Shown here: positions 24,773 through 37,400 of the stretch, piece after piece | Numbering within the stretch: position 1 is the first letter of the stretch | How the letters are laid out: each line of letters starts with the position of its first letter | Origin: Eumeta japonica | Taxonomy: Eukaryota; Arthropoda; Insecta; Lepidoptera; Psychidae | Assembly (NCBI GenBank): GCA_005406025.1 | Contig: BGZK01000885.1 | Location: 1 to 64,000, forward strand | Length of the DNA: 64,000 nucleotides | Reading direction: 5' to 3' | The notes under the pieces: model-generated | Told to the model about the DNA's origin: nothing | The model's database searches: none | The model's input: the letters and a program-made list of their open reading frames with translations, nothing else | Position numbers and translations under genes: made by a program

Positions 24773-25789
24773 TTTTTCGCTAACTGCATAAAAATATAAG
24801 TGACTGTTTTTCCTGTAACGGTTTTTCAATTGCAATTAACTTATAAATACTAATCGCAAATATTTACGTTTATATAATGGCGTACATAAAAATAGTGAGT
24901 GATGCGAAGACAAAAATAGCTTTAATTCACACGTTATAACATTAATTTTCTACCATATGCAATCATTATCTAAGTTCTGATTATGAGGTAATAAAATTGC
25001 CTCATAATACAATTACTTTTTTGTTTCTAAACAAAAATATAAATATGGCAGTAGGATGGTAACAGGGATGTCATTGCTCGAACCAAAAAAAACATATATA
25101 TAGGCTAGTAGAATATAGTGTTGTCATTTTTAAATCGAAAAAAATGTAAACATTAATTAATTATGTCCATCTGCAAAATATTTCACTATTTTAGCCTTTA
25201 ATAGTGTTTTATTTGCCACAATATATTAAATAAAATTAAAATAAGGCAAATAACTTCATCAATTAAAGTAATAAACGGCACACTTTAATTATTTGAAATT
25301 ACCACTGTTTTGTGAATCATATTTATTTATCTATTATTTTCACCGCCTTAGTCATAGCGATTAAACGGCTTAAAACCTTTTGCATCCGGTTTATTCAATT
25401 TTATAACTGAGTACCCACCTTTTAGATGTGGTTAGTTAACAATTGCGTGAACGTAATTAGGAAATTTTAAAAAGGACATCGATATTTATATACATTAAAC
25501 GTTCATCAAAATAGGCAAGGTATGTTTTTCCGTATTAGATTTCACTGATGCGAGATTTTTTTGTCTAAAACGTATCATTGAAAATACTTCAAATCATTAA
25601 ATAATACTGTGACGTGACGAACGTTTCATTTTTCAATAAATAAAATACATATAAAAAAAATAATAATATATTACCTATCATTATTTCGATGTATTTGAAA
25701 AACGATCAACATGTGAACGTGCCATGACTAAATCAATAACTTGTTCGTAAAGTAATTTATTTAGGTATTAACATTTTTCCTGTTAACCC

Positions 25790-26050
25790 ACAATGAAAGC
25801 CGTGTCGGTTTGGCCGCGGTGTCTCAACATTTCAACAGACAGTTCACCCCGCGAGAGCGGAGTCGCGGCGATATTCCGAGCGCGCGGGCGCGTCGTGGCC
25901 ACGGCCACGTGGCTCACTCGCGGCATTCGACCCAGATGCAACTCGCTTAGAATAATACTGTAATGGCCGAGTTCTGGACGTACCGCAGCGAAAACCGCTG
26001 CACATTAACTGTTACGGAGGTTCGGCGGTCGCAGACTTATTTTTGATAGA
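25790..26050 (+). promoter_or_regulatory. GC-rich island 0.7 kb upstream of first coding exon; possible alternative promoter
   Basis: The block contains dense CpG sequence (GCGAGAGCGGAGTCGCGGCG, CGAGCGCGCGGGCGCGTCGT) and the partial palindrome GTGGCCACGGCCACGTGGC. A 56-codon open frame starts at 25793 and stops at 25961-25963, with no recognised domain. No clear donor was seen. The island may be an alternative start or an enhancer of the kinase gene. Confidence 0.25.
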
Positions 26051-26726
26051 CGTAGAAATTTTTGAACACTCATATGGCAAAGGTAAAGGACGACATATGT
26101 ATATGCATATGTATATACGTATATTTTTTTTATATATTTACATCTCGTTATTAGGATTCCCACTGTAGAGAAACTAATTTACAGGTTATTACTGATTTTG
26201 GATTGCTAAATACAGCTTCGTATAGAGAAAGGAGAATAGGGTATTACGCTGTCAAAGACGAGGACGAAAGGCGATCGGTGTCGACATCGGAATTTCTATG
26301 GAGATCGGAATCGAATCGTAATCGAGAAACTTATAACCACGCAGGCGCAACACGGATAAAATCTTTATGTCTTTAACCTATTTTACCGACATGACCATAA
26401 GAAACAATGATCAATATCATTTAACTGTCTACTTGTTTGTTAGTTGATTAATTTAAGTGATTGTTTTTTTTTTTTTTATTTATTTTATATTAAATATTTA
26501 ACTTAAATATAAAAGAAAGACAAGACAACAAAACACCAGATTATATATGCAAATTCTATGTGTAAGTCTCATGTATAAAATGTGCAGAAGCAGGTGGTTA
26601 ATTTATACTTAGAAATATCATTTTAAGAAAGAAAATATGCAATAGAACTTGTTTTCGAAACCGCATAGACCCCGAAATTTATCAACTGATAAAAATCTGT
26701 TATTGACCTTTTACAATTTGTTACAG

Positions 26727-26770
26727 TTCATCAGATATGATCCACGTGGACGAGACGGATCCCGTGGGGG
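26727..26770 (+). CDS. Strn-Mlck: MLCK-family kinase, first supported coding exon (microexon, N-terminal leader)
   Basis: A 44-bp exon sits between a TTACAG acceptor and a GTGAGT donor. Read in the frame that fits the next exon it encodes SSDMIHVDETDPVGG-type sequence and ends in phase 1. The leftover g joins the ag that opens the next exon to give Glu, leading straight into IEPPFPYRDV. It contains an in-frame ATG at 26737 with a purine at -3, so it could hold the start codon of a kinase-only isoform. The exon opens one base into the end of a codon, so a longer form with upstream coding exons is equally allowed. No Ig or Fn3 exons were recognised in the 26 kb upstream. The exon is short and has no family motif, so the call rests on splice signals and phase fit. 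Confidence 0.62.
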
Positions 26771-27689
26771 GTGAGTGACCATTTTTACTAATATTTACCA
26801 TTAACTTATCTTTATTATGTTAAAATATTAATATTCAAAATAAATTGCATTATTCGCGTCGGGCGCAACTTTGTCGCGTTTCGTCATACTTTCGTCGAAT
26901 TCACGTCGTTTCTCTTCGCTTCGGCGTACTCAATTCGGACAGTCAGACTGTCGCGGAACGAAAGTCTGACTGCTCCTCTGACCGAGTTGTTGTGACTAAA
27001 AGTGGTCTCTGACCATATTTGGTGAGTAATGCGCTTGGCTTTGCGAATGTGAGAACATACTTTTGGGTTAGAGCCGTTTGTGTGTTCGGTCCTTCTAGTG
27101 ACAAATTCTTTGGCTTCGACTGTACTTGATGAAATGTCTGTCTTAGCCATCGAGATGTGGAAGTATTCAATAAAAAAAAACAAGTGCGAGGTGCAGTTGT
27201 GTAGAGGGGGTTCCGTACGATGAATGTGTTTTGTGCCTACCTACCATGTTTTTTAAATCTAACGCCAATTTGTTTGTGGTAAATGAAACTTTCTTCTTAT
27301 GATTTGTAAACGAAGAAGTATTTTCTGTATTTTTTTTTTAATTTTAAGCTCAATAGTGTCAGATATAGCTAAAACGACTATCAATGTGAGTTTATACATA
27401 CAATATTGACAGTTTTATTTAAGGACTATAGATTCTTTTAGGTTTTCCTTTATACTCTATAAGTAAAGAACCATTTTCCTTATTTTTTCTCAAAATTTTA
27501 AGCTCCTTAGTGTCGGAGATGATAAGAGTGGAAATAGTCAATTTATATCTATTTTCTTTAACAAAACTATGTATTTTAAAGTTACAAATAAAAAAAAATG
27601 GATTTATATTTCCCATATAACTACATATTTAAGACCCACACAACAACCCATTTCATTGTCACACGTACACTCTGCAATACTTTTTAATT

Positions 27690-27745
27690 TTCTAATTCTA
27701 TAAGGGTCCCTTTTCATTTCATTCGGTTGTTCGGAACCCTAAAAA
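27690..27745 (+). mobile_element. 3' end of an AAGGGTTCC/GGAACCCTAAAA element
   Basis: ATAAGGGTCCCTTTTC, then TTCGGAACCCTAAAAAC, form the imperfect hairpin tail shared with 29.9, 31.4 and 63.5 kb. Confidence 0.6.
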
Positions 27746-28814
27746 CTACCTAAAATTATAAAGTGTGAGTTGTATATATTTTTTTGATAGCATACATGAT
27801 TTAATATGTTAATCAATTATAGACGTATAACAACATGAATCACATTAATGGCATTTTACCCTCTTACCTCTCGATTGCATGCCACGTGACCAAGGCCATT
27901 TTTCATAAAATAATATTAAACTTGCTCTGTGCCTCAGAGAGCACATTGAATCGTCGATTCTAATATCAATAACAGTTTAACTCCCAAACCCAACAACCAT
28001 AAATAAGACTGTTAGAGGTCATCCCCAAGCAGTCGGATAACAGACTAAAAGTAACTATAAGAAAAAACCATAGTCGATTTTTAACTCGCCATCTATCGTC
28101 TGTAGGTGTTGTTTGCCCGTCGTAAATAAAACCATATGTGGTCATTACCGAACGCAACTCATCGTCAGTGTGTGAATACCTTTATTTATTAAAACCGTTC
28201 GCCACAAGGCCTCTAAGAGACCGAACCTGATTTATGAACTAACTGTTCGCTCGTTATTGCTCGCTTGTTCACTGTTCACCTTTTGTTCGTTTGGATTTTC
28301 ACATATTCCAATATTTGTTCAGCTACGCCTTTCCGTGTGTTACTATGCTCTTATTGTTTCTACTAATGTGTCATTGACTAGAGAATTTTAATTTACACGG
28401 CGGACTAAATTACAAATTGTATTTATACCGATTCGAATCGCGCGCATATAAAATTTTGATCAAGCATAGACTACGATCTGTGGGTGACTAAGGTTTTTAT
28501 TAAGTTTTCTTTGAATTGGGTAGAGGACTTCAATCCTCTATTTAAATCTATGATAAAATTTTTAAAGGTATTCATTGAAAAAAAATCATTTAACTATTCT
28601 ATTCAAACCCGGAGATATATTTCTTTACAATCCGACATGATAAAAATCAGGATATGTTCTGGAATAACAAAATACGGTGTCGATTGTATCAGATCTTCCC
28701 CACCCCACCTCTGACAAATATCGTCCTTAATCTTCGTCGCCGATGCCATAATTTCTAGTATAGGCTGTTTAACGCACCCTACGAGGCACGAGGCGATCGA
28801 TTTAATACATATTA

Positions 28815-28915
28815 AGTTAAAATCCCATTAGTCCATTCGCCCGCGGCCAAAATCGAACCCGATGTTTCTTAGTTCGACGGCGACACTCTTAACCACTGAT
28901 CCACAAGCGCTTATA
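28815..28915 (-). mobile_element. tRNA-derived SINE head with both Pol III boxes
   Basis: On the minus strand TGGATCAGTGG (28893-28903) fits the A box and GGGTTCGATT (28851-28860) the B box, in the right order and at tRNA-like spacing. The sequence between does not fold into a tRNA. It is a SINE head or a decayed tRNA-like sequence. Confidence 0.65.
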
Positions 28916-29639
28916 CTGCAAATCCACATCTAACATACCGCTGCTGTCTATGGACCTTCACCAGTGTGAAGGTCCATCAACCAGGTTGATCAGTATCAAC
29001 CTCTTATTGGCATCGTCATACGTCAAAGTTCTGTTCGACCTTCTAGAGTTACGAAAATATTAATAAGTAAAAAAAGCGAATTCGCTGGTTGTCCTCGCTT
29101 ATGCTGCGCCAAAGACGAGCGCGTTGACTGCAGTACATATCAAAAGAAAAAAAAACTGGCCAAGACCGTGTCAGACCATGCTCACTATAGGGTTCCGAAG
29201 CCATTATTACAAAGAAACGCACTACAGATGAGAAAAGTACGTTGTTACACTTTTTCCATGTTTCCAGCATAGAATAGTTATAAGCACTTTAATCGCCTAT
29301 AACTAGAAAAACAAGTTTGTATGTCAACTATTACTATTGAACTAGTATAAACTAAAGTGCACCAGCAAAACAGCGTATCTTCAAGACATTAAGTCCTTTC
29401 GTTGAAAAGCGCAATTTTTCTGAAATAACTCAAAAAGGGTATATACAATTAATTTCAAATAATTTCCGTTGAAAGTACTTTATTAAGTTTTACGTTTTAA
29501 ATTTTTTCACATTTTTTGGACTTACGGTTTAGTAAGTAAAAGGGGGGCACGATTTATGCTATTTTCGAAGCGATTATTTCCGAAAATATTGACGTAATAA
29601 AAAAATTGCTAAAAAACTTTAAAATCTTTTTAAAAAAAT

Positions 29640-29913
29640 TGTCGAGATATGTGCTACATGTTAATGTTTGCTGAAAATTTTTTTTCATTTTATGTTACAT
29701 GTATGGAGTGCCCCAATAGAAATATTATTTTTTATTATTATCTACCAAACTAAGTAGTGAGTTATAAAATACATCTATAGTATATATTTTATCAATATAC
29801 GTCTTGTAGTTTTTGAATAAAACGCCCGTGATATTCGGACGGACGGACGGGCGGACGGACGGACGAAACTATAAAAATTCTGTTTTTGCCATTTGGGCTC
29901 GAAACCCTAAAAA
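29640..29913 (+). mobile_element. Lepidopteran element tail with GGAC repeat and hairpin end
   Basis: GTGAGTTATAAAATAC, a ..TTTTTGAATAAAACG stretch, six or seven GGAC units (29838-29863), CTGTTTTTGCCATTTGGGC and TCGAAACCCTAAAAAG are the ordered 3' part of an element family I recognise from moths. The hairpin arm is worn. Confidence 0.7.
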
Positions 29914-30599
29914 GAAACTCTTATACGGTCACGTCGTTGTCCGTCCGGCTGTATGTTTCTGTGTCAAGATCTTTTTTAAATCTGAAAATTGGCAATTTGT
30001 AGTTATATCAATTTTTTTTTTGTGTTTACAAACTTACACTTGTAACTGGAGTACGGTCCGTGATGTACACCAATATAGGGGAGAACATTTTTTTTAAATT
30101 TCGCGCTATGAAAATTTTTGCTTTTCAAAATTCAGATACTTTTAAGTAAGTTCAAAAAATATTTCTTAAAACAAGCAAAAGTTTCGGAATTCCAGGAGCC
30201 AATATCTTGCCAGTATTGGTATTGAAAACAGACAAAAATCATCGAAACATTTGAGGGGCAGACAATCTACTAATATATACAATTATATTTATATATTATA
30301 TTACAATACAAATATTTCAGTTCGTACGGAACGCTCAAAGTGCGAATGCGCGCACTTATCCTGTTTTGTGTTTGCGTACAATTTAGTATATGATAACTAT
30401 TTTTTCTCGCGACCCTAACGACGACCTTCCCTTTTCCCCGACGAATCCCACGGCAACAGGACGGCTATTTAAAAATACCTATATCGAAAAAAAAAAACAT
30501 TTTTTTTCTACCCGCATAACAAACATAAACACTAATGGCCGAATATTTTCGTCTGAATATCTAAAGTGCGCCGACGAAAGGCCGCCGTTGACGGATACG

Positions 30600-30660
30600 T
30601 CCGACCAATCGCCTGACGCCCGACGAGTGACGTCGCGTGACGAACTGTGACGTCACGTGT
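30600..30660. promoter_or_regulatory. CRE plus E-box composite and CCAAT-like site
   Basis: GACCAATCG is followed by GTGACGTCGCGTGACG and by TGACGTCACGTG, in which a perfect TGACGTCA (30648-30655) overlaps CACGTG (30654-30659). The segment lies in a GC-richer intronic block. The binding role is inferred from motif only. Confidence 0.35.
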
Positions 30661-30910
30661 ATTAGGCGTCAGCCGTCTGTAGTAACTCTAGGCACCGATC
30701 GGTACGTTATTTTCCATAAAGGAAACTATGTGGTTAGTCAAATTTTGAATGCTGTCCTGTCATACTCCCAAAATCGTATTAAATATTAATAAAATTTCAT
30801 CATGGTTAATAATATTATTTTAAAAGAATTTAATAAAAGCCAGTGCATAAGCAAACTCGGATCTTGCAGACCAAAATTATGTAAGCTTGTAACAACTCAG
30901 TCGATATCTT

Positions 30911-30985
30911 TATGACGTCGAAATTACGTCAACCGAGGACGCACGACGGCAATCCTTGTCAACCTGACGTAACTTTGACGTCATA
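30911..30985. mobile_element. 75-bp foldback element, copy 1
   Basis: The left arm TATGACGTCGAAATTACGTC and the reverse complement of the right arm, TATGACGTCAAAGTTACGTC, differ at two of 20 positions. An element of the same length with the same interior (CCGAGG, GACGGCAA, CCTT, TCAACC) lies at 58959-59033. Confidence 0.75.
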
Positions 30986-31199
30986 GAGATTTCTGAGTCG
31001 ATCCTTAGAACATAATTGCCCTACCATAACAGGCCCTAGCCTGTGTATAAACGAACTGTCCGCATCTGTATTACGAAATTCTGTGGACATCCAGAGCAAA
31101 ATATCTTTATTTAAGGCTATGGAATAATTTGATATATCACAAGTTACCATTTACCAAACTTTTAATTTACCCCCCAAAAATGACCCTCATATTTAAAAT

Positions 31200-31390
31200 T
31201 CATTTATTTAAGTTGCACATCCGTGTTTGAGTCATTGACATACATATGTGTGTCAAATATCAACTTAATGGGTTCAGTAGATTCAGAGCAAATCGACCGT
31301 TACAAACGGGCAGATAGATGGAAAGACAGACACATTAGGAATCTTATAAGGCTTCCGTTTTTACATTAGGAGATACTGAACCCTAAAAAC
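31200..31390 (+). mobile_element. Lepidopteran element tail with hairpin end
   Basis: ATATGTGTGTCAAATATCAA, GGGTTCAGTAGATTCAGAG, ACGGGCAGATAGATGG, AGACAGACACATTAGG, TTATAAGGCTTCCGTTTTTA and CTGAACCCTAAAAAC are in the order expected for the 3' part of this family. Confidence 0.75.
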
Positions 31391-31791
31391 AAGCAAATAA
31401 GTGTAAGTGCGATCGATATGAATGTATGTTGGCCGAGATAGAACAAAATATGGTGCAACGTGGCAGTAAATAACGGTATGTTATGTAATATATATTTATA
31501 TTTTGATTAAATCAAATAAAAATTGCAAGCAGTTTTATACCTATAGATTTTATATAGATACCGTATACATACACAATAGCATGCCCTACAAAATAAAATG
31601 TCAGCCGCTCGTTGCGTCGGGTACATTCTAGATTAGTCCTTATGGATCGTTGATATTCAAATATAGGTATAGCTATATTTATTCATCAATATTATCAATG
31701 ATCCGAATCCAGTATAGGCGTAAAGTTTAGCAGCCTCTTTAGTAGTCTGCCCTACACTTTTTTCGGTGATCGTATCCTTACGTTGGATTGC

Positions 31792-31999
31792 CAGGTCTGA
31801 CTCTCGGGGCGGATCCTGAGGTGGTACCCTCAAGTCGTACTCTTGGATCATTCACACAGGTCGCATCCCCAACTCCTACCCTCAGACCGTACCCACAGAT
31901 CAGACCCGCAGGTCTTACCCGCAGGTCTTACACGCAGGTCTTACCCATTGGTCTTACCCGCAGGTCTTATCCGCAGGTCTTACCCTCAGGTCTTACACC
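31792..31999. repeat. 13-bp tandem array, 16 units in perfect register
   Basis: The consensus is CAGGTCTTACCCG. Units begin every 13 bases from 31792. The last seven (31909-31999) are nearly identical and the first nine increasingly degenerate (CAAGTCGTACTCT, CAGACCGTACCCA). No indel interrupts the period. Two overlapping open frames of 65 and 76 codons result from the repeat and are not taken as genes. Confidence 0.92.
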
Positions 32000-32441
32000 T
32001 CTATTATGGGAAGATTAAAGCCCGGAAGAACGAAAGTTGAAACCTTCGTCCATCCTCAACGACATAATAAACGAAAAAGATATAAATTATTGCAACTCAG
32101 CTAAATAAGTCACCACATTATACTGACCCACATATTTTCGCAAGATTTTTCATTAGAAAAGTCTGAATAATCCAAAATTGTACCCGAACTTAATCTCCTC
32201 GTAATGACAACGCGAACTAATTTTTTATTTTGGGATTAGTGCAATGGTACCGTTATCGCTATGTTTAAAAGAACTAATTATTGTTTAAATGCAAACATCA
32301 AACTCGACGCTTGCCAAATTAGTGTTCAATCGAATGAAGCCAACAAAAATACCCACGATAAAGTCTAAGAGCTTTTATGAAAAATCTAAAAGCTTTATAC
32401 AAATAGTGACTATCAGTAGTTGAAAAATGTTTATATAAGAA

Positions 32442-32446
<5 letters not shown>

Positions 32447-32499
<53 letters not shown>
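32447..32499. repeat. (TA)n microsatellite
   Basis: About 26 TA units. A shorter TA run is at 32618-32634. Confidence 0.97.
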
Positions 32500-32502
<3 letters not shown>

Positions 32503-32814
32503 TTGAAGTACGTTTTATTTATAAATGTAAACGAGCATTGGCACGAGTCGTCATCATTAATTTAGCCCAGAGTGATGTCGGGCGGTTTAACAGTATCTTA
32601 AAACATCGCTTATGATGTATATATATATATATATAACACAGAAACCGTATCAAAACCTACCGAGTACATATTATTTTTTTTACCGGCTGAGCAATTTATT
32701 GTAAAGTATCACCACACCACCAGGGCATACTTTCGCACAATATTTTCATTTCACATCGGAACGAATCGAACGTCAAATGGTCCAATGCCTGTTAACAAGC
32801 GTCCAGGACCGACG

Positions 32815-32960
32815 ACTTAGCTCGCCGTCTAAGCCACGGAACGAACGGTCTTGGTTGATTTGTCAATCCTCCCGGGGTCGAGACCCACACCCGGTGAATA
32901 CCTTCATTAGCTATGCCCTTGACGGTTCGCCGCCCACGGCAGTCGCCCGGCGTCCCCATG
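32815..32960 (+). mobile_element. Possible tRNA-derived SINE fragment
   Basis: GGGGTCGAGACCCAC near 32875 fits a B box, and TTAGCTCGCCG about 57 bp before it is a weak A box. The rest is GC-rich (GGTTCGCCGCCCACGGCAGT) in an AT-rich intron. Confidence 0.4.
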
Positions 32961-34234
32961 AAACCTTTTACGAGATTAGCTCCTCTCGTTAAAACGCCGC
33001 GTAGTAATTAAAAAACGAAATACTTCAGCGTCCAGTTTTTTGGTTCTTCGAGTTGGCGCTCGGCCAGAGCGATCTCGGGAATCCGGCTGATATGTATCTT
33101 TTATAGGTATTTTCGTTAGGGAATAGGATATGTGCGTGCGCGAGGAATGCCTGCAATTTAAAATTGACCTAACATAAACGAACAGCTTCGACCGTACGTA
33201 AACCTCGTAAGCTTCGAGATTATTCCAATACTGCTCTCAAAATTTGGACGAGTCGATCAAATTGTCGTTCGATTTCCACCGAACTTGCATGTCTTAAACT
33301 ATAATTATGGAATCAGTTTTTGAAAAGTTGCATGTAAACTCTTAAACTATCGGCACTTATTAATAGGTGTAGTTTAAGTTATCTGATGCATGAACCGAAT
33401 CTCAAGTAAATAATCATTCATTTTGTAACTTGGGGGGGACTTCATAGTAGCATCTGTCCACTGCAATGGTAATTAATGGCTCGATGGGAATTAAAAAGTT
33501 GTTTTTTTATTAAAAAATAATAAAAAGTAACACTGAAAATAATAACAATTTTCATTGATTGTTTTTTTCTTTGCCTTTATCTTTAAAATATTTTTATATA
33601 ATTAAAATACTTTTTTAACAAATTTCAAATGAGGAGGGAGGTTCTATCTTCGAGGCGTATATATTTTTTATGCATGTTCACCAATTTCTCGGAAATGACT
33701 TAACGGCTTTGAATCGTTCAATCTGTATACTTTTAAAGTGGACTCTTCGGTGATTCCATGTATTTTTCTACGATTATATCGTTGTTCAGAAAATTAGGAA
33801 AAAAGAAACATGTTTATATAAGAATGTCATCCATGTTTCAACATTTTGCGTTATTCCTTTAAGAAGTCCAGAATTTCGGGCTGAGTTATGTTTACAAAGA
33901 TTTGAGCATCATCGCGTTTTTTTTTTAATCGAAATCGGTTCAGTAGTTCACGCGTTCCCACTTGCCGGCGATCGGTATGAGAAATGCGAAAACTTACAAG
34001 TTTCTCGGGGACCAGACCGGCCCAATTAATAGACGGCCCGAAGAAACGGTGAGGCCGTGTGCCATCCGACTAGAAATCTAAAGACCCTCGAATAATTACC
34101 GACACCATCGGAGAATTAGAGATCGGCACTGCTCTTCCCGGTCTCTCCGTACGGAAGTTACGGTGACGACGTGGCCGATCACGAACGTCACAGTCCGATG
34201 ATGACAGCCTCACGATAATAACCACTGCAGCCTC

Positions 34235-34400
34235 ACGAGCGACGATGGCTGTGCTGAAGCGCGTTGCCGGGTGCGAATCCGATTATGGTCGAATTGCCCG
34301 ATGAGTTTGTAACTTCGACCAGAGTGTCCGGGAGATCCGTGTTAAGCCGCCGGTCCCGGATCCGCGCTAGACCGACGTGGAGGCTTTAAGATTCGGAACG
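34235..34400 (+). mobile_element. tRNA-related SINE-like fragment
   Basis: CGGGTGCGAATCCGATTATG has a B-box-like core. Downstream, GTTAAGCCGCCGGTCCCGG matches the copy at 22.5 kb. The region is GC-rich against the intron background. Confidence 0.5.
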
Positions 34401-34548
34401 TTATGTGCGGATATTTCACAGAAGTGGAGTCATTGATATCCGATACAACAAACAAATTTATCCACGATAGCGCGATAGCTTATAAGTGAAGTCCAAAAAC
34501 AGTCTCAAAACTGCAAAAGTTGCATTTGAAAGACACGCGACCTTCCCG

Positions 34549-34690
34549 CATGACGTCAGATTTTTTTTATTTTATAAACTCACACCTATTTCCACTAACA
34601 GAAGGTTGGGCAGAGACTACAGATCTCAGCATGGCTATGAAATATTCGCATATATCTCTTAGTTCACTGACATCTGACGTCATAAACGTA
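34549..34690 (-). mobile_element. RTE-like LINE C-terminus and 3' end
   Basis: On the minus strand the sequence reads DVSELRDICEYF, then LRSVVSAQP, followed by a stop region and AAATAGGTGTGAGTTTA. This matches the C-terminal DVSEAREVCKDR and SVVSAYPSG region of RTE-like LINE proteins. A TGACGTCA lies at each edge (34551 and 34675), in inverted context TGACGTCAGA and TCTGACGTCA. Confidence 0.72.
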
Positions 34691-37249
34691 TAGACGATAT
34701 GGCTAGCAACTTTTACTAGGTAAATATTTATATAAAAGAGTTGTTCTTAATAATTATTCCTTTTAAAACGACATGTCCGGAGTTAAGCCCCTAATAATTA
34801 TGTTAATGCGAGATAATGTAACGGTTATGAGTATGAAGTGTGTATTTAAATTTAATTAAATCCGTCATTAACATAATATGTTATAATACTATGGATGGTA
34901 ATAAATAGCTGTTTAGAATGAGAATATTATAATAATTCTTACACTGGGAAATTCAGGGCACCAATTTCTGTCACAAGTCGTCATCAAAGAAATGACTTAA
35001 AGGAAAATTTTAATAAAATCTGCCTAGGCCTATAGTTTATTCCATTTCTGTGTCCAAACCATCTGCGGTTTGTTCTGACATAGCGAGAGAGTTTCTGTTT
35101 ATGTTCTGTGGTATAATCTCCATCAATGACTAATAGTTCTAGGTCGGACATTAAAAAATAGATTGAAGTAATGTTCTAAGGGCGTATTTAAATGCAACGA
35201 ATTTCAGAATGTAAATTTGCCAAAAAAATCGCGCTGCCAATATTTTTCTACCCTTATAGCGAACTTTTTTTGAAGAAAAAAAATGGTGATGCAAAATTCA
35301 GTGCTGAAGCTTCTCACATACAGTTGTGTAACTGAAATATAAAGGTTTAATTCATTTTTAAACATAGAAATATAACTTTAGCAGTTATAAAGGTCTCGGC
35401 CAATACACTGTATTGTGATGTGACTCTGAAAAAATTAATAAGAATTAAAATAAAGCTAATAGGAAAAAAATAATTAAAAATTAACTAATACAAGTTAAAG
35501 GCAGCAGAAAATTTTCGGCAAATTTTATATTATATACAATTATTTTTTCCTGTACGTGCGTCCTTAGAACTCTGTTTCAATCAATTGATACACGATGGAA
35601 GATTTTTCTATGCCAGATTATAGATTGTATAACTATGCTTGAAATAATTAGTGACATTGTATTTCGTGATGCTAGAAAAATATTTTGAAGGTATATATCA
35701 TAAATTCTTCATGTATTTGATATATGCTTGTGTTTTATAGAACTATACAATAATACAACCAAAGTTGGAATAGACAGTAACTATGTTGTTATTCTAGATG
35801 ATGCAATACTTTGAACAGGAACAGTTTCTGTATATCATATTGCATCAAAATGACGATTACCTCTGATACTGAAAATAATATCAGTTGCACATTACGAACG
35901 GCCGGCCGTCGCGGGTGCATTCAACTTTAGCATATAGCTCCCATCCCGAAGGTGCTATGCAGACAAAACAAACGGTGGCGCCGGCGGCCGACGACGTGCG
36001 CGCGCGCACAGAGGTTATCGATCCCCGTGTCCGCATATATATTGTGCACAGTTGCGGACGACGTTGCCAAAAAATGCACGAAACCGATGGACGATAAAGT
36101 AAATGGAATTGCGTAAGGATTAGTATAAAAGAGAACGCGACAATGCACTAATATATAAAGGGACAACGAGCCCTGGCCGACTGCCTGATCGGTCCAAAAC
36201 TACTGTAAGCGGGAACGCGATATTTACACAAGAAAACATCTTTCAATGATCTTGACTTGCAATAAGAAAGGTTTTTTTTTTTTATAAATCAATCCCTAAA
36301 GAGGGTAACATTGGTGGTGAAGGTTTGTATGTCCGTCATTTTTCAAATTAAAAACATGAAAACTGAAATGTACGGACTAGAAATTAAAATTAACGTGCCT
36401 TTGGCAAAGTGTTTTCAGTAGTCAGAATGTTGAGACATTTGAAATTAGACACTAATTAATGCATTATATTTTGATTTCTGCTAGATTAACGCTTGTGGCA
36501 AATCAACCATCAAATCATCAAACAACAATTGTTTTAAGAATGTATGTATGTAATCAAAACTGTGTGTCTATAATCAAAATGACTTGATTTCCAAATTCAC
36601 AGTGAACTTAATATCATAAAGAACGATATTTATAAAACTGTAGGTTCTGTTTATACATGCATTTTATCTTTAAATTTGATGAAACTTAAGAACTGTTTGG
36701 CTGATCTTGATGAAGATTCGTATACAGTAAGAACGTATGATTACGCAAATGATAGGCTATACGTGACTTCGATACAACTTATGGCAACCAAAAAAAAAAT
36801 TGGTAGCCAAATTAATTTGTTTCTACATAGTTGTGTGTGTGGGAAAGGAATAGGGATGTATAGATGAGTGTTTGTGAGTGAAACAGCATATTTAGATCGT
36901 AAAAAATAATCATTGCTAAATTTTGATTTAAGTCCAACGAAGCGGGCGGTTAACGACTATTTACATAGTATATAAATATCTAGTTATGTTGTATGTAACA
37001 AAACAAATCTTGAATTTTTTTACATGTATCTCAATATTTACCTCAAGTCAAGACAAGCATCATGTACTACAACTGTCTAGGGCCCTTATTGAAGAAGATT
37101 GCAATTATCTCACTATTATGAGATAATAAAGGTCTACGTACAGTTCCGTCTTTTCCGTGAGGGCACGCGGAGGATCCGCCCGGGGCCTCCGAAAAGCCAC
37201 CGTTGTTGTTTAACCTGCACATAAAATTACATTCTATCTTCATTAAATT

Positions 37250-37400
37250 TGGCTTTCTAAAAGGGTCCCGAACTTTGTGTACCCAAAAGCCAAAGTTCTG
37301 TGCGTCCAAGGGCCCCGGCTCCGTATGCCTAGGGACCCTGGCTTTGTGCCTAAGGGCTCCCGACTTTGTGTGCTCGAGGACCCTGTGTGCCTAAAGGTTC
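37250..37400 (+). repeat. Degenerate 21-25 bp tandem repeat
   Basis: About six variants of an AAGGGCCCCGACTTTGTGTG- like unit follow each other, e.g. AAGGGTCCCGAACTTTGTGT, GGGACCCTGGCTTTGTGCC and AGGGCTCCCGACTTTGTGTG. GC content is high. The open frames across it are repeat products. Confidence 0.65.

Larger units (their letters stand above)
22546..25789. other. Gene-free stretch with one GC-balanced block
   Basis: No supportable gene. 23630-24300 is less AT-rich than its surroundings, with few simple repeats and several conserved-looking words (for example GGGTCGATTTTGTTTGTCGC). It may be regulatory. Its 159-codon minus-strand frame (23806-24285) has no recognised domain and includes phenylalanine runs from T/A tracts. 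Confidence 0.4.

Noticed and set aside
31788..32040. CRISPR-like or repeat-protein reading of the 13-bp array
   Set aside because: There are no spacers, units abut directly, and the host is a eukaryote; the two frames are period artefacts.
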